Positions 1 through 9,318 of a DNA stretch of 53,709 bases are shown piece after piece (positions within the stretch are counted from its first letter, which is position 1; each line of letters starts with the position of its first letter). The notes below the pieces were generated by a model that was not told the origin of the DNA, searched no databases, and worked only from the letters and a program-made list of their open reading frames with translations. The position numbers and the translations under genes were made by a program. Source of the DNA: an uncultured Bacteroidales bacterium (GTDB taxonomy: Bacteria; Bacteroidota; Bacteroidia; Bacteroidales; Paludibacteraceae); NCBI GenBank assembly GCA_902784425.1, contig CACZUS010000010.1, positions 1-53,709 of the forward strand, written 5' to 3'.

Positions 1-27
1 AAATAAATAAATAATATAAAAATAGAT

Positions 28-1575
28 ATGGCTTCTCAAGAAGATGTTTTTAAACAGTTAGTGTCTCACTGTAAAGAATATGGTTTTGTATTCCCTTCAA
101 GTGAGATCTATGGTGGTTTAGGCGCTGTATATGACTATGGTCAGAATGGTGTCGAGTTGAAGAATAATATTAAGAAATTTTGGTGGGATAGTATGACACT
201 GTTGCACCAGAATATTGTCGGAATTGATGCGGCAATTTTCATGGACCCTACTACATGGAAGGCTTCCGGACACGTAGATGCGTTCAATGATCCGTTGATT
301 GACAACCGTGATTCAAAGAAACGTTATCGTGCTGATGTGTTGATTGAAGATCAGATTGCCAAGTATGATGACAAGATTAACAAAGAGGTGGAAAAAGCTG
401 CTAAGAAGTTTGGAGACGCCTTTGATGAGGAGAAGTTTAAAAGCACCAACCCTCGTGTGTTGGAACACATTGAGAAACGTGACGCTCTTCATGCTCGTTT
501 TGCAAAAGCATTGAACGATAATAATTTGGATGAACTGAAACAGATCATCTTGGATGAGGATATCGTATGTCCTATTAGTGGAACAAAGAACTGGACAGAT
601 GTTAAGCAATTTAACTTGATGTTTAAGACAGAGGTTGGTTCTACTGCAGATAGCACTACTACCATCTACCTTCGTCCTGAGACTTGTCAGGGTATCTTTA
701 CTAACTTCTTGAACGTACAAAAAACGGGTCGTATGAAGATTCCTTTTGGTATCGCTCAGATTGGTAAGGCTTTCCGTAATGAGATCGTTGCTCGTCAGTT
801 TATCTTCCGTATGCGTGAGTTCGAGCAAATGGAGATGCAGTTCTTCTGCAAACCAGGTACGGAAATGGAATGGTTCAAGCACTGGAAAGAGTTCCGTATG
901 AAATGGCATAAGTCATTAGGCTTGGGCGACCAGAAATATCGTTTCCACGACCATGATAAGTTGGCTCACTATGCTAATGCAGCTACTGATATCGAATTCC
1001 AAATGCCATTCGGATTCAAAGAGGTTGAGGGTATTCACTCTCGTACCAACTGGGATTTGTCTCGTCATGGTGAGTTCTCTAAGAAAAAATTGGAGTACTT
1101 CGATCCAGAAGAGAATAAATCTTACATTCCTTATGTTATCGAGACTTCCATCGGTGTGGATCGTATGTTCCTCTCTGTTATGGCTGGCTCTTACAAGGAA
1201 GAGGCTCTTGAAGGTGGCGACAAACGTGTTGTCTTGACTTTGCCTCCTGCATTAGCTCCTGTTAAGTGTGCTATCCTTCCATTGTTGAAGAAAGATGGTC
1301 TCCCTGAGAAGGCAACTGAAATCATGAACGAGTTGAAGTTCGATTACAAGTGCGCTTATGAGGAGAAAGATACCATTGGAAAACGTTATCGTCGTCAAGA
1401 TGCTATCGGAACACCTTTCTGTGTGACTGTCGATCATCAGACTTTGACTGATAACACTGTAACATTGCGTTATCGTGACACAATGGAGCAAGACCGTGTG
1501 AAAATCGAAGATCTACATAAGATTATTGGTGATGCGGTCAATATGCGTAATCTATATAAGAAGATTGTTGGTTAA
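28..1575 (+). CDS. glyS: Glycyl-tRNA synthetase, single-chain dimeric type
   Basis: Charges tRNA-Gly with glycine using ATP, in the cytoplasm. The 515-residue protein is the eukaryote/archaea-like alpha2 form, not the bacterial alpha/beta tetramer; the N-terminus has the family's GGLGAVYDYG signature near residue 30. Class II motif 2 is seen as AFRNEIVARQF from residue 248 and motif 3 as ETSIGVDRMF from residue 372, followed by an anticodon-binding domain. The start at 28 follows an A-rich stretch and the family N-terminus begins there. The gene is followed by a clear hairpin terminator, so it is probably transcribed apart from priA. Assignment is firm. Confidence 0.96.
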   Translation: MASQEDVFKQLVSHCKEYGFVFPSSEIYGGLGAVYDYGQNGVELKNNIKKFWWDSMTLLHQNIVGIDAAIFMDPTTWKASGHVDAFNDPLIDNRDSKKRYRADVLIEDQIAKYDDKINKEVEKAAKKFGDAFDEEKFKSTNPRVLEHIEKRDALHARFAKALNDNNLDELKQIILDEDIVCPISGTKNWTDVKQFNLMFKTEVGSTADSTTTIYLRPETCQGIFTNFLNVQKTGRMKIPFGIAQIGKAFRNEIVARQFIFRMREFEQMEMQFFCKPGTEMEWFKHWKEFRMKWHKSLGLGDQKYRFHDHDKLAHYANAATDIEFQMPFGFKEVEGIHSRTNWDLSRHGEFSKKKLEYFDPEENKSYIPYVIETSIGVDRMFLSVMAGSYKEEALEGGDKRVVLTLPPALAPVKCAILPLLKKDGLPEKATEIMNELKFDYKCAYEEKDTIGKRYRRQDAIGTPFCVTVDHQTLTDNTVTLRYRDTMEQDRVKIEDLHKIIGDAVNMRNLYKKIVG

Positions 1576-1600
1576 TCCAAACCAAAACCAATAAAGCAAA

Positions 1601-1632
1601 GAGGACTCTGCTATAGCTGGGTCCTCTTTTTT
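1601..1632 (+). terminator. Rho-independent terminator after glyS
   Basis: GAGGAC (1601-1606) pairs with GTCCTC (1621-1626), followed by a run of six T. It lies 26 bases after the glyS stop. Confidence 0.85.
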
Positions 1633-1673
1633 AAAATTAAAAACATATCAATCCATCATCGAACGTTTCCCTC

Positions 1674-4130
1674 ATGCAAATGTACATCGACGTCATATTA
1701 CCATTGGCTTTGGCAAATACCTATACGTATAGAATGCCAGAAGAACTACAGTCGGAAGCCAAGGTGGGTGTACGTGTGATTGTGCCGTTTCAGAAAAGTA
1801 AATTCTATACGGCGCTGATCTACAATGTTCATTTTACAGAGCCAGAGGGCTTTGAGGTGAAAGAGGTGATTGCCCTTCTGGACTCTCAAAGCATTGTTCG
1901 TCCACAACAACTGAAACTATGGGAGTGGATCGCCAAGTACTATCAATGTACGTTGGGTGAAGTCTTCAAGGCAGCGCTGCCGTCCGGACTTAAGATGGAG
2001 AGTGAAACGATTATATCTGCCGTACCTGATTTTGAGGCCTCTTCGCCATTGAAGGATAGAGAACAACTCTTATTGGACTTGTTGGGTAAGAAGTCGGTTT
2101 CCATTAGCGAACTGAACAAGGCAATGGATATGAAGAATGTCTTGCCTCTCGTAAAACGTATGATGGAAATGGGTGCGGTTGAGATTACGGAATCCATTGA
2201 AGAGAAGTATAAACCTAAAATGGATTTCTTTGTGCGTCTTTCCGAATTCTATCATAAAGAGGAGCAACTCTCCTCCCTTATCGATACGCTTGCTAAATAT
2301 CCTAAGCAGGAACAGATGATAATGACCTATCTGCAACTTTCGCAGTTCCTTCAGAAACGAGATTTGCAGGAGGTTTCCAAAAGAGAATTGCTGAAACGAT
2401 GCGATTCTACCTCTGCTCTTAGCACACTTGAAAAGAAGGGTGTGCTTGAAGTATATAAGAAAGAGGTCGGACGATTGAATGCTAAGGTGAATGAGGTGAA
2501 CCCCCTCTCTCCACTATCAGAAGTTCAACAACGGGTGTATGAAAGTATTTTGCAACAGTTTACAGAGAAACAAACCGTTCTGTTGCATGGTGTCACATCA
2601 TCAGGAAAAACGGAGATCTATCTTCACTTGATACAACACATGATGGAGCAAGGAAAGCAGGTGTTGTTCCTATTGCCAGAGATTGCTCTAACCACTCAGA
2701 TTACCAATCGATTACGTCGCGTGTTAGGAAACAGCTTGCTGGTCTACCATTCGAAGTTCTCCGATGCAGAGCGAGTGGAGGTGTGGAAGCGACTGTTAGA
2801 CGACCATTCAGATGTGAAGGTAATCTTAGGTGTCCGTTCATCCGTCTTCTTGCCATTCAAAGATTTAGGATTGGTGATTGTGGATGAGGAACATGAAAAC
2901 TCCTATAAGCAATTTGATCCAGCTCCGCGCTATCATGCAGGCAATGCCGCTATTGTTTTAGGACATATCATGCATGGAAACGTTTTGTTGGGGTCGGCAA
3001 CCCCCTCTATCGAATCCTATACGAATGCACAGAAAGGAAAGTATGGTTTTGTGGAGTTGATGGAGCGCTACGAAGGCATTGAGATGCCAGAGATCCTTGT
3101 GGCGGACGTTAAGGAGGCAAGGCGCAAGAAGGAGATGGTGATGCATTTCACTCCGTTGTTGCTTTCGCAAATGAGAAAGGCTTTGGAACGAAAGGAGCAA
3201 ATCATCTTGTTTCAGAACAGACGAGGCTATTCCCCCTACATGGAGTGTCGCACTTGTTCTGCCGCACCACGATGCATGAACTGTGATATCAGTTTGTCGT
3301 ATCATAAGAATACCAATCAGTTGGTCTGCCACTATTGTGGCTATTCAATACCCGTTCCCTATACATGTCCGGCATGTGGTAACCCCACCTTGTCGCCCGT
3401 AGGTTTGGGTACCGAGCAGATTGAAGATGAGGTGGAACAACTCTTCCCAGAGGCGAAGGTGGCACGTCTGGATTTGGATGTTGCCAAATCACGTAAAAGC
3501 TACGAAGGAATCATCTCCCAATTTGAACAAGGAGAAATTGATATACTAGTTGGAACGCAGATGATTTCCAAAGGATTGGACTTTGAACGAGTTCGCTTGG
3601 TAGGAATTATGAATGCCGATTCTACCTTGAACTTCCCTGATTTCCGTTCGTTCGAGCGTTCCTTCCAGATGTTTTCGCAGGTGGCAGGACGTGCAGGTAG
3701 GAAAAACAATCGAGGCATTGTAGTGCTTCAAACGGGAGCACCCGACCATCCCGTTGTGCAAATGGTCAGGCAGAATGATTATCAAGGAATGTTCCATCAG
3801 CAGATGATAGAACGCTATGAATATAAATATCCACCTTACTATCGACTGATATTTGTCTATTTGAAGTCGAAAGACCCACGCGTATTGGAAGGAGCCTCCA
3901 ATTGCCTTGCCGATGGCATGAGAAAGGTCTTTGGCGATAGAGTCTATGGACCAGATAAACCGCTGGTCTCTCGTATTCAGACATATTACCTGAAAAAAAT
4001 CATGTTGAAGGTGGAAGCCCAAGCATCCTTCGATAGAGCAAAAGAACTGCTGAAAGAATTGACGAATGAATTATTGGCACAGAAGGCCTACAAAAATGTT
4101 GTTGTCAATGTCGATGTAGATCCGATGTAG
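1674..4130 (+). CDS. priA: Primosomal protein N' (PriA), replication restart helicase
   Basis: 3'-to-5' superfamily 2 DNA helicase that rebuilds the primosome at stalled forks. The N-terminal DNA-binding domain (about 1-110) opens with YIDVILPLALANTYTY. Walker A is GVTSSGKT at 306-313, the DEEH box is at 404-407, and a zinc region with paired CxxC motifs runs from C525 to about residue 572. Motif VI is seen as QMFSQVAGRAGR. The 818-residue length is normal for Bacteroidota PriA. A second ATG two codons in (1680) could be the true start. It sits between glyS and the helicase gene, with its own terminator upstream and a promoter-like element just after its stop. Confidence 0.96.
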   Translation: MQMYIDVILPLALANTYTYRMPEELQSEAKVGVRVIVPFQKSKFYTALIYNVHFTEPEGFEVKEVIALLDSQSIVRPQQLKLWEWIAKYYQCTLGEVFKAALPSGLKMESETIISAVPDFEASSPLKDREQLLLDLLGKKSVSISELNKAMDMKNVLPLVKRMMEMGAVEITESIEEKYKPKMDFFVRLSEFYHKEEQLSSLIDTLAKYPKQEQMIMTYLQLSQFLQKRDLQEVSKRELLKRCDSTSALSTLEKKGVLEVYKKEVGRLNAKVNEVNPLSPLSEVQQRVYESILQQFTEKQTVLLHGVTSSGKTEIYLHLIQHMMEQGKQVLFLLPEIALTTQITNRLRRVLGNSLLVYHSKFSDAERVEVWKRLLDDHSDVKVILGVRSSVFLPFKDLGLVIVDEEHENSYKQFDPAPRYHAGNAAIVLGHIMHGNVLLGSATPSIESYTNAQKGKYGFVELMERYEGIEMPEILVADVKEARRKKEMVMHFTPLLLSQMRKALERKEQIILFQNRRGYSPYMECRTCSAAPRCMNCDISLSYHKNTNQLVCHYCGYSIPVPYTCPACGNPTLSPVGLGTEQIEDEVEQLFPEAKVARLDLDVAKSRKSYEGIISQFEQGEIDILVGTQMISKGLDFERVRLVGIMNADSTLNFPDFRSFERSFQMFSQVAGRAGRKNNRGIVVLQTGAPDHPVVQMVRQNDYQGMFHQQMIERYEYKYPPYYRLIFVYLKSKDPRVLEGASNCLADGMRKVFGDRVYGPDKPLVSRIQTYYLKKIMLKVEAQASFDRAKELLKELTNELLAQKAYKNVVVNVDVDPM

Positions 4131-4150
4131 TTTTCTTCCAATATTTTTCG

Positions 4151-4158
4151 TAATTTTG
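4151..4158 (+). promoter_or_regulatory. Probable promoter -7 box for the DEAD-box helicase gene
   Basis: TAATTTTG matches the Bacteroidota -7 consensus TAnnTTTG. A weak upstream T-rich element overlaps the priA stop. Transcription would begin near 4165, leaving a leader of about 75 bases that contains the hairpin at 4190-4206. Confidence 0.55.
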
Positions 4159-4189
4159 CACCGCATGGTCGAATCACATTCTACGTAAG

Positions 4190-4206
4190 GGCGAATGGCA
4201 TTCGCC
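4190..4206 (+). promoter_or_regulatory. Perfect dyad in the helicase 5' leader
   Basis: GGCGAATG and CATTCGCC are perfect inverted arms separated by one base; in RNA the innermost pairs would open to form a loop. It lies 35 bases before the helicase start and is followed by an A/T-rich stretch rather than a T run, so a terminator reading is weak. A role in autoregulation is inference. Confidence 0.5.
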
Positions 4207-4240
4207 TATATTGAATAAAGAAATAACTTTTTGAAAAAAC

Positions 4241-5659
4241 ATGAAATTTGATGATTTGAATTTAGAGCAAAGTCTGATGGAAGGACTTTCTGCAATGAAT
4301 TTTCAAGATATGACACCTGTGCAAGAACAGGCAATCCCTTTGATTTTAGATGGTAAGGATATTATAGCATGTGCTCAGACGGGTACAGGAAAGACGGCTG
4401 CCTATCTGTTGCCGTTGTTGAATAAAATGTTGACGGACAAGCATGATGAAGATGCAGTGAATGCCATTATTATGGCCCCCACACGTGAGTTGGCGCAGCA
4501 GATTGATCAGCAGTTGGAAGGCTTTTCATATTTCTTGTCGGTTAGCTCTGTGGCTGTATATGGTGGAAATGATGCAGGAGCATGGGATCAGCAGAAGAGA
4601 GCATTGAAGATGGGAGCTGATTTCGTGATTGCCACACCAGGACGATTGATTTCACATATTTCATTAGATAATGTAGACTTCTCGAAGGTGAGTTATTTCG
4701 TGTTAGATGAAGCCGACCGCATGTTGGATATGGGTTTTTATGATGATATAATTCAGATTGTTAAGAAGTTGCCAGAGAAGCGACAGACCATCATGTTTTC
4801 GGCTACAATGCCGCCTAAAATACGTAAGTTGGCAGAGACCATCCTGCATGAGCCCGCTATGGTGAATATAGCCATCTCCAAACCAGCCGATGGCATTGAA
4901 CAAGGAGCCTATGTCTGTTATGAAGCGCAGAAGTTACGTTTGCTTACTTCCATATTGAAGAAAGATGAGACGTTGAAAACCATTGTCTTTTCCTCTTCTA
5001 AACTGAAGGTGAAGGAGATGACACGCCAGCTACGTCGACAAGGAGTTCAGGTGGCGGAGATCCATTCAGATTTGGAACAAGAGGAGCGAGATGCCGCTTT
5101 GTTGGATTTCAAGAATGGAAAGGTGAAGGTGCTTGTTGCCACTGATATCGTTTCAAGAGGTATTGATATTGATGATATTGAGTTGGTGATTAACTATGAT
5201 GTGCCACGAGATGTGGAGGATTATATACACAGAATTGGACGTACGGCACGTGCCAATCGTAAAGGAAGAGGAATCACCTTTATATCGGAAGAAGATCAAG
5301 ATCGATTCTATAAGGTGGAGCGCTTCTTGGATAAGGTGATCGATAAGTTGCCTATGCCAGAGGAGTTGGGTGACGGACCTCTCTATGCGCCACAACCTAA
5401 GGGTAGAGGAAATCACAGAGGAAGAGGAGGAAATCATCGTCATAAGAGTGTCAGTCCCGCATCCCATTCTCCAAGAAATGAGAAAGAGGGAAGTGAGAAG
5501 ACGAGACGCGTAGAGAACGAGTCTAAGGAGGCAGGAAGACGAGAAGGAGAGGAGAAGAGAGCCACTTCGCAAAGACGAAGGAAGCCATTCTATAGAAATA
5601 AGAAAAGAGGAACTGGTGAAAACACACAAAGAAGAGCAGATGGAGCAAAAGAAGTATAA
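4241..5659 (+). CDS. DEAD-box ATP-dependent RNA helicase with basic Arg/Gly-rich tail
   Basis: Unwinds RNA duplexes in ribosome assembly or mRNA turnover (RhlE/CsdA-like class by family knowledge). Visible motifs: Q motif region near residue 25, AQTGTGKT at 45-52, PTRELAQQ, TPGRL, DEAD at 156-159, SAT, and HRIGRTAR near residue 330. After about residue 385 the protein becomes low-complexity and basic, with GRGNHRGRGGNHRH followed by Glu/Lys/Arg-rich sequence, a typical RNA-binding extension. The 3' end overlaps one possible start of the following phosphatase gene, suggesting cotranscription. The subfamily cannot be fixed from motifs alone. Confidence 0.93.
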   Translation: MKFDDLNLEQSLMEGLSAMNFQDMTPVQEQAIPLILDGKDIIACAQTGTGKTAAYLLPLLNKMLTDKHDEDAVNAIIMAPTRELAQQIDQQLEGFSYFLSVSSVAVYGGNDAGAWDQQKRALKMGADFVIATPGRLISHISLDNVDFSKVSYFVLDEADRMLDMGFYDDIIQIVKKLPEKRQTIMFSATMPPKIRKLAETILHEPAMVNIAISKPADGIEQGAYVCYEAQKLRLLTSILKKDETLKTIVFSSSKLKVKEMTRQLRRQGVQVAEIHSDLEQEERDAALLDFKNGKVKVLVATDIVSRGIDIDDIELVINYDVPRDVEDYIHRIGRTARANRKGRGITFISEEDQDRFYKVERFLDKVIDKLPMPEELGDGPLYAPQPKGRGNHRGRGGNHRHKSVSPASHSPRNEKEGSEKTRRVENESKEAGRREGEEKRATSQRRRKPFYRNKKRGTGENTQRRADGAKEV

Positions 5660-6125
5660 CATATTGTTTGTATGTCTGGGAAATATCTGTCGTTCGGCAG
5701 CAGCGGAGGCCGTGATGAAGTCTGTTTTAAAGAAGCATAACGATGAACGGTTCTATGTAGATTCAGCAGGCATACTTAGTTATCATCAAGGGGAGCCAGC
5801 AGATGCCAGGATGCGTTATTTCGCAGCTCAGCGAGGTTATGATGTAACCTCCATATCCAGACCAGTGAAGGGGTATGACTTTGAGCAGTTTGATATCATT
5901 ATCGGTATGGATGATTCCAATGTGGATGATTTGAGGGAGCGAGCAGCCACGATCGAGCAGGAGAGTAAGATTCATAAGATGACGGAATATTCCATCCATT
6001 CGGAGGCCACGAGTGTGCCCGATCCCTATTATGGTGGAAATGAAGGATTTGAGAGAGTGATGGATTTGTTGGAAGATACCTGTGAAGGTTTGTATCAATA
6101 TTTGGTACGCACAGTTTATGCATAA
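5640..6125 (+). CDS. Low-molecular-weight protein-tyrosine phosphatase
   Basis: Cytosolic cysteine phosphatase of the LMW-PTP family, often acting on bacterial tyrosine kinases of capsule or exopolysaccharide systems. The P-loop CLGNICRS fits C(x)5RS near the N-terminus and the general-acid loop is seen as DPYYGG. The chosen ATG at 5640 puts the P-loop close to the N-terminus as is normal; a GTG at 5616, inside the helicase gene and preceded by AAGAGGA, would add eight residues. Either way the gene overlaps or nearly overlaps the helicase, so the two are likely cotranscribed. No partner kinase gene is in the window. Confidence 0.9.
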   Translation: MEQKKYNILFVCLGNICRSAAAEAVMKSVLKKHNDERFYVDSAGILSYHQGEPADARMRYFAAQRGYDVTSISRPVKGYDFEQFDIIIGMDDSNVDDLRERAATIEQESKIHKMTEYSIHSEATSVPDPYYGGNEGFERVMDLLEDTCEGLYQYLVRTVYA

Positions 6126-6482
6126 TATTGCATAAATATACATCTGATATAAAGTAAGAGAAAGAGGGGAAAAAGAAGAAAATCGCTTAAAAAAGGGCGA
6201 TTGAGTGTCAGTTTATAAGAGGGTAGAGGAGAATATAACCAGTAAGAGGGGTTGGAAGTGACAAAATGATTTTTTTTAAAGGCATTCTGTGACAAAAATT
6301 TTTATTAAATTTTGAAAAATAAACTTTTTGCTTAAAAAAACTGAAAAAAAACTTTTTATGTAAGTGAATAAGTTTGTATATTTGCATTGTTTTTGAATAA
6401 AACGTGAGGTAAGATTATAATAACGTGAGTTTCTAATATAGAAAAAATAATACTAGTAATTTAATTTAAAATAGAATTCAAA
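6126..6482. other. Intergenic region upstream of gdhA
   Basis: About 357 bases. The first half is purine-rich with a weak hairpin (AATCGC at 6181-6186 with GCGATT at 6197-6202, no T run). The second half is A/T-rich and carries the gdhA promoter. No open reading frame or RNA gene was recognised. Confidence 0.6.
6377..6384 (+). promoter_or_regulatory. Probable -7 box of the gdhA promoter
   Basis: TATATTTG matches TAnnTTTG exactly. A T-rich stretch about 20 bases upstream lacks a clean TTTG. The leader would be about 90 bases long. The codon bias of gdhA implies strong expression. Confidence 0.6.
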
Positions 6483-7838
6483 ATGGATGCAAAAGTAAAA
6501 GAATTCATGGACAAGGTGATCGCTAAGAATCCAGGCGAGGCACCATTCCACCAAGCAGTTCAGGAGGTAGTAGAGTCATTGATGCCATTCATCGAGGCTA
6601 ATCCTAAGTACAAAGAGGCTAAGATTCTTGAAAGAATGTGTGAGCCAGAGAGAGTAATTATCTTCCGTGTTCCTTGGATCGACGATAAAGGAGAGTTCCA
6701 AATCAACCGTGGTTTCCGTGTACAAATGAACAGTGCTATCGGTCCTTACAAAGGAGGTATCCGTTTGCACCCTTCTGTAAACTTGGGTCTTTTGAAATTC
6801 TTGGCTTTTGAGCAAGTTTTGAAGAACTCATTGACTACTCTTCCAATGGGTGGTGGTAAAGGTGGATCTGACTTCGATCCTAAGGGTAAATCAGACAATG
6901 AAGTTATGCGTTTCTGCCAAAGCTTCATGACTGAGTTGTTCCGTCACATTGGTGCTGACACTGACGTTCCTGCTGGTGATATAGGAACTGGTGCACGTGA
7001 GGTTGGTTTCATGTTCGGTCAATATAAGAGATTGAGAAACGAATTCGTAGGTGTTTTGACTGGTAAGGGTCTTTCATTCGGTGGATCTTTGATCCGTCCT
7101 GAGGCTACTGGTTACGGAACAACTTACTTCGCACAATATATGTTGGAGACTAAGGGTGATACTTTGAAAGGTAAAACTGTTGCTATCTCTGGTTCTGGTA
7201 ACGTTGCTCAATATGCAGTTGAGAAATGTACTCAATTAGGTGCTAAGGTTCTTACAGTATCTGACTCTAACGGTTCTATCTACGATCCAGACGGAATCTC
7301 TAAAGAGAAATTGGATTTCATCTTCGAATTGAAGAACGTAAAACGTGGTCGTATCAAAGAATATGCAGCTAAATATCCATCTGCTAAATATTATGAGAAC
7401 CAACGTCCTTGGCAAATCGCTGACATCAAGTCTCTTGATGTAGCTATGCCATGTGCAACTCAAAACGAGCTTGATGGTGATGATGCTAAAGCACTTCTTG
7501 CTAAGGGTGTTAAGGTAGTTGCTGAGGGTGCTAACATGCCTTCTACTATCGAAGCTGTTAACGCATTCATCGCTGCTAAGATCCTTTACTCTCCAGGTAA
7601 AGCTTCTAACGCTGGTGGTGTTGCTACTTCAGGTTTGGAGATGTGCCAAAACTCTGGTCGTATCTCTTGGACTGCTGAGGAAGTTGACAACAAGTTGAAA
7701 GGTATCATGAAGAATATCCACGACAACTGCGTTAAGTATGGTAAAGAGGCTGATGGTACTGTTAACTATGTTAAGGGTGCTAACATCGCTGGCTTCGTTA
7801 AGGTAGCTGACGCTATGCTTGCTCAAGGTTTGGTATAA
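6483..7838 (+). CDS. gdhA: Glutamate dehydrogenase, hexameric
   Basis: Interconverts 2-oxoglutarate plus ammonium and glutamate with NAD(P)H, the main ammonia-assimilation step in many gut Bacteroidales. The 451-residue length fits the hexameric class. The substrate-binding segment PMGGGKGG is at 121-128, with the conserved Lys126, and the Rossmann motif GSGNVA starts at G237. Codon use is strongly biased (GGT, GCT, AAC, GTT), as in highly expressed genes. A strong terminator follows directly. Cofactor preference cannot be read with certainty. Confidence 0.95.
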   Translation: MDAKVKEFMDKVIAKNPGEAPFHQAVQEVVESLMPFIEANPKYKEAKILERMCEPERVIIFRVPWIDDKGEFQINRGFRVQMNSAIGPYKGGIRLHPSVNLGLLKFLAFEQVLKNSLTTLPMGGGKGGSDFDPKGKSDNEVMRFCQSFMTELFRHIGADTDVPAGDIGTGAREVGFMFGQYKRLRNEFVGVLTGKGLSFGGSLIRPEATGYGTTYFAQYMLETKGDTLKGKTVAISGSGNVAQYAVEKCTQLGAKVLTVSDSNGSIYDPDGISKEKLDFIFELKNVKRGRIKEYAAKYPSAKYYENQRPWQIADIKSLDVAMPCATQNELDGDDAKALLAKGVKVVAEGANMPSTIEAVNAFIAAKILYSPGKASNAGGVATSGLEMCQNSGRISWTAEEVDNKLKGIMKNIHDNCVKYGKEADGTVNYVKGANIAGFVKVADAMLAQGLV

Positions 7839-7853
7839 TTCTATACGATAGAT

Positions 7854-7890
7854 AAAAATCCCCGTCGTGTTTTCGCCTCGGGGATTTTTT
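7854..7890 (+). terminator. Terminator after gdhA
   Basis: AAAAATCCCCG (7854-7864) pairs with CGGGGATTTTT (7879-7889), with a T run on the plus strand. Symmetric A and T tracts would let it work in both directions, though both neighbouring genes are on the plus strand. Confidence 0.9.
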
Positions 7891-7914
7891 ATTAAATCAC
7901 AAAAAATTAATACA

Positions 7915-8811
7915 ATGGGAAAATTAAGAGTTGCTGTTGTCGGCTATGGTAATATTGGCCGTTTCAGCGTTGAGGCAATTCAAGCAGCACCTGATATGGA
8001 ATTGGCGGGCGTTGTTCGTCGTGATCCATCTAACAAGCCAGCTGAATTGGCTGACGTGAAGGTGGTCGCAAATATCGATGAGTTGGGCAAGGTGGATGTT
8101 GCCATCCTTTGCACACCAACTAGAAACATTCCTGAGGTGGCAAAATCTATTTTGGAAAAAGGTATCTATACGGTAGATAGTTTCGATATCCACGGACAAG
8201 TATGGGATCTTCACCAATCATTGGATGCAGTTGCTAAACAACATAATGTGGCAGCTATCATTTCTGCAGGTTGGGATCCAGGTACAGACTCTGTTGTTCG
8301 TACCTTGTTGATGGCTATGGCTCCAAAGGGATTGACTTACACAAACTTCGGTCCTGGTATGAGTATGGGTCACTCTGTAGTGGCTCGTGGCAAGAAGGGG
8401 GTTAAGAACGCTCTTTCTATGACTATCCCTAAGGGTCAAAGTATTCACAGCCGTATGGTCTATGTAGAGTTGGAACCAGGTTATACCGCAGAACAGGTAT
8501 ATGCTGAATTGAAGGCTGACGACTACTTCGCTCATGATGAGTTGCACGTTATCCCTGTTAATAGCGTGGACGACTGCAAAGATATGGGTCACGGTGTGTT
8601 AATCGAACGCAAAGGTGTCTCTGGTAAGACTCAAAACCAATTGTTTGAGTTCCGTATGCACATCAACAACCCAGCACTTACTGCTCAAGTTTTGACTTCT
8701 TGCGCACGTGCAGTCGTAAAACAACGTCCAGGTTGCTATGCATTACCAGAAATCGCTCCAATGGATTTATTGGCTGGCGACAAAGAATCATTGATTAAAG
8801 GATTGGTATAA
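7915..8811 (+). CDS. ddh: meso-Diaminopimelate D-dehydrogenase
   Basis: NADPH-dependent enzyme converting tetrahydrodipicolinate and ammonia to meso-diaminopimelate in one step, for lysine and peptidoglycan synthesis. The N-terminal Rossmann motif VAVVGYGNIG begins at residue 5, and the segments SFDIHGQVWDLHQ and SAGWDPGTDS are typical of this family. The ATG at 7915 is chosen; an in-frame GTG at 7867 lies inside the gdhA terminator and would add non-conserved residues. The 298-residue length is normal for the Bacteroidota form. Placement beside gdhA is sensible, since both enzymes fix ammonia reductively, but the terminator separates them. Confidence 0.93.
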   Translation: MGKLRVAVVGYGNIGRFSVEAIQAAPDMELAGVVRRDPSNKPAELADVKVVANIDELGKVDVAILCTPTRNIPEVAKSILEKGIYTVDSFDIHGQVWDLHQSLDAVAKQHNVAAIISAGWDPGTDSVVRTLLMAMAPKGLTYTNFGPGMSMGHSVVARGKKGVKNALSMTIPKGQSIHSRMVYVELEPGYTAEQVYAELKADDYFAHDELHVIPVNSVDDCKDMGHGVLIERKGVSGKTQNQLFEFRMHINNPALTAQVLTSCARAVVKQRPGCYALPEIAPMDLLAGDKESLIKGLV

Positions 8812-8877
8812 TGGTTGAATAAATTTTATTTGTGTGATAATCCGCACAAAAATTTATAAAACCCACCCAATAAAATG

Positions 8878-8912
8878 AAAGAGGATGTATCGTTGCGATA
8901 GATCCTCTTTTC
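8878..8912 (+). terminator. Terminator after ddh
   Basis: AAAGAGGAT (8878-8886) pairs with ATCCTCTTT (8902-8910), and an inner stem TATCG/CGATA (8888-8900) closes a three-base loop. Confidence 0.88.
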
Positions 8913-9318
8913 TCGTTTTGTAAAATCTGCTTGTATTGTCTCATCCAATGTTAAATGTCACGTCCGTTGTGACTAATTTCTTGATTATGTGTGTGATAAT
9001 GAATGCTTTTGATTGAATGGGATGAAAAAAAAGAAAATAATCTGTATTAATTGAAAAATTATTATTAATTTTAGGAAATTAAATTCTGAAACGTTGTTTT
9101 CCTTAAAAACAACTAAATCAGGTAGAATTCGTGTAGCTGTGTGCTGTATAAAGTCACAAGAAAGAAACTATTTAGTGGGAATTTTGTAATAAATAATGAT
9201 GAACAACAAGTAGGTAGTCGGGCAAATCTATTGGCAGAACGATTTAACTTAACGATGTGCATCTTTCTTCTAAATAGGGACGAGATGTTGTAATAAAAAT
9301 GTGTTATTTAATTAAAAC
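8913..9318. other. Intergenic region before the toxin island
   Basis: About 400 A/T-rich bases. The only structure seen is a hairpin, GTTGTTTT (9093-9100) with AAAACAAC (9106-9113). No exact promoter box close to the 9319 start, no RNA gene and no convincing ORF were seen. It marks the junction between housekeeping and accessory DNA. Confidence 0.5.

Noticed and set aside
313-909. Long minus-strand frame inside glyS, and similar long antisense frames elsewhere
   Set aside because: These are shadows of strongly coding genes on the opposite strand and have no recognisable protein features.
7867-7914. Upstream GTG start for ddh
   Set aside because: It falls inside the gdhA terminator hairpin and the added residues are not family-like.
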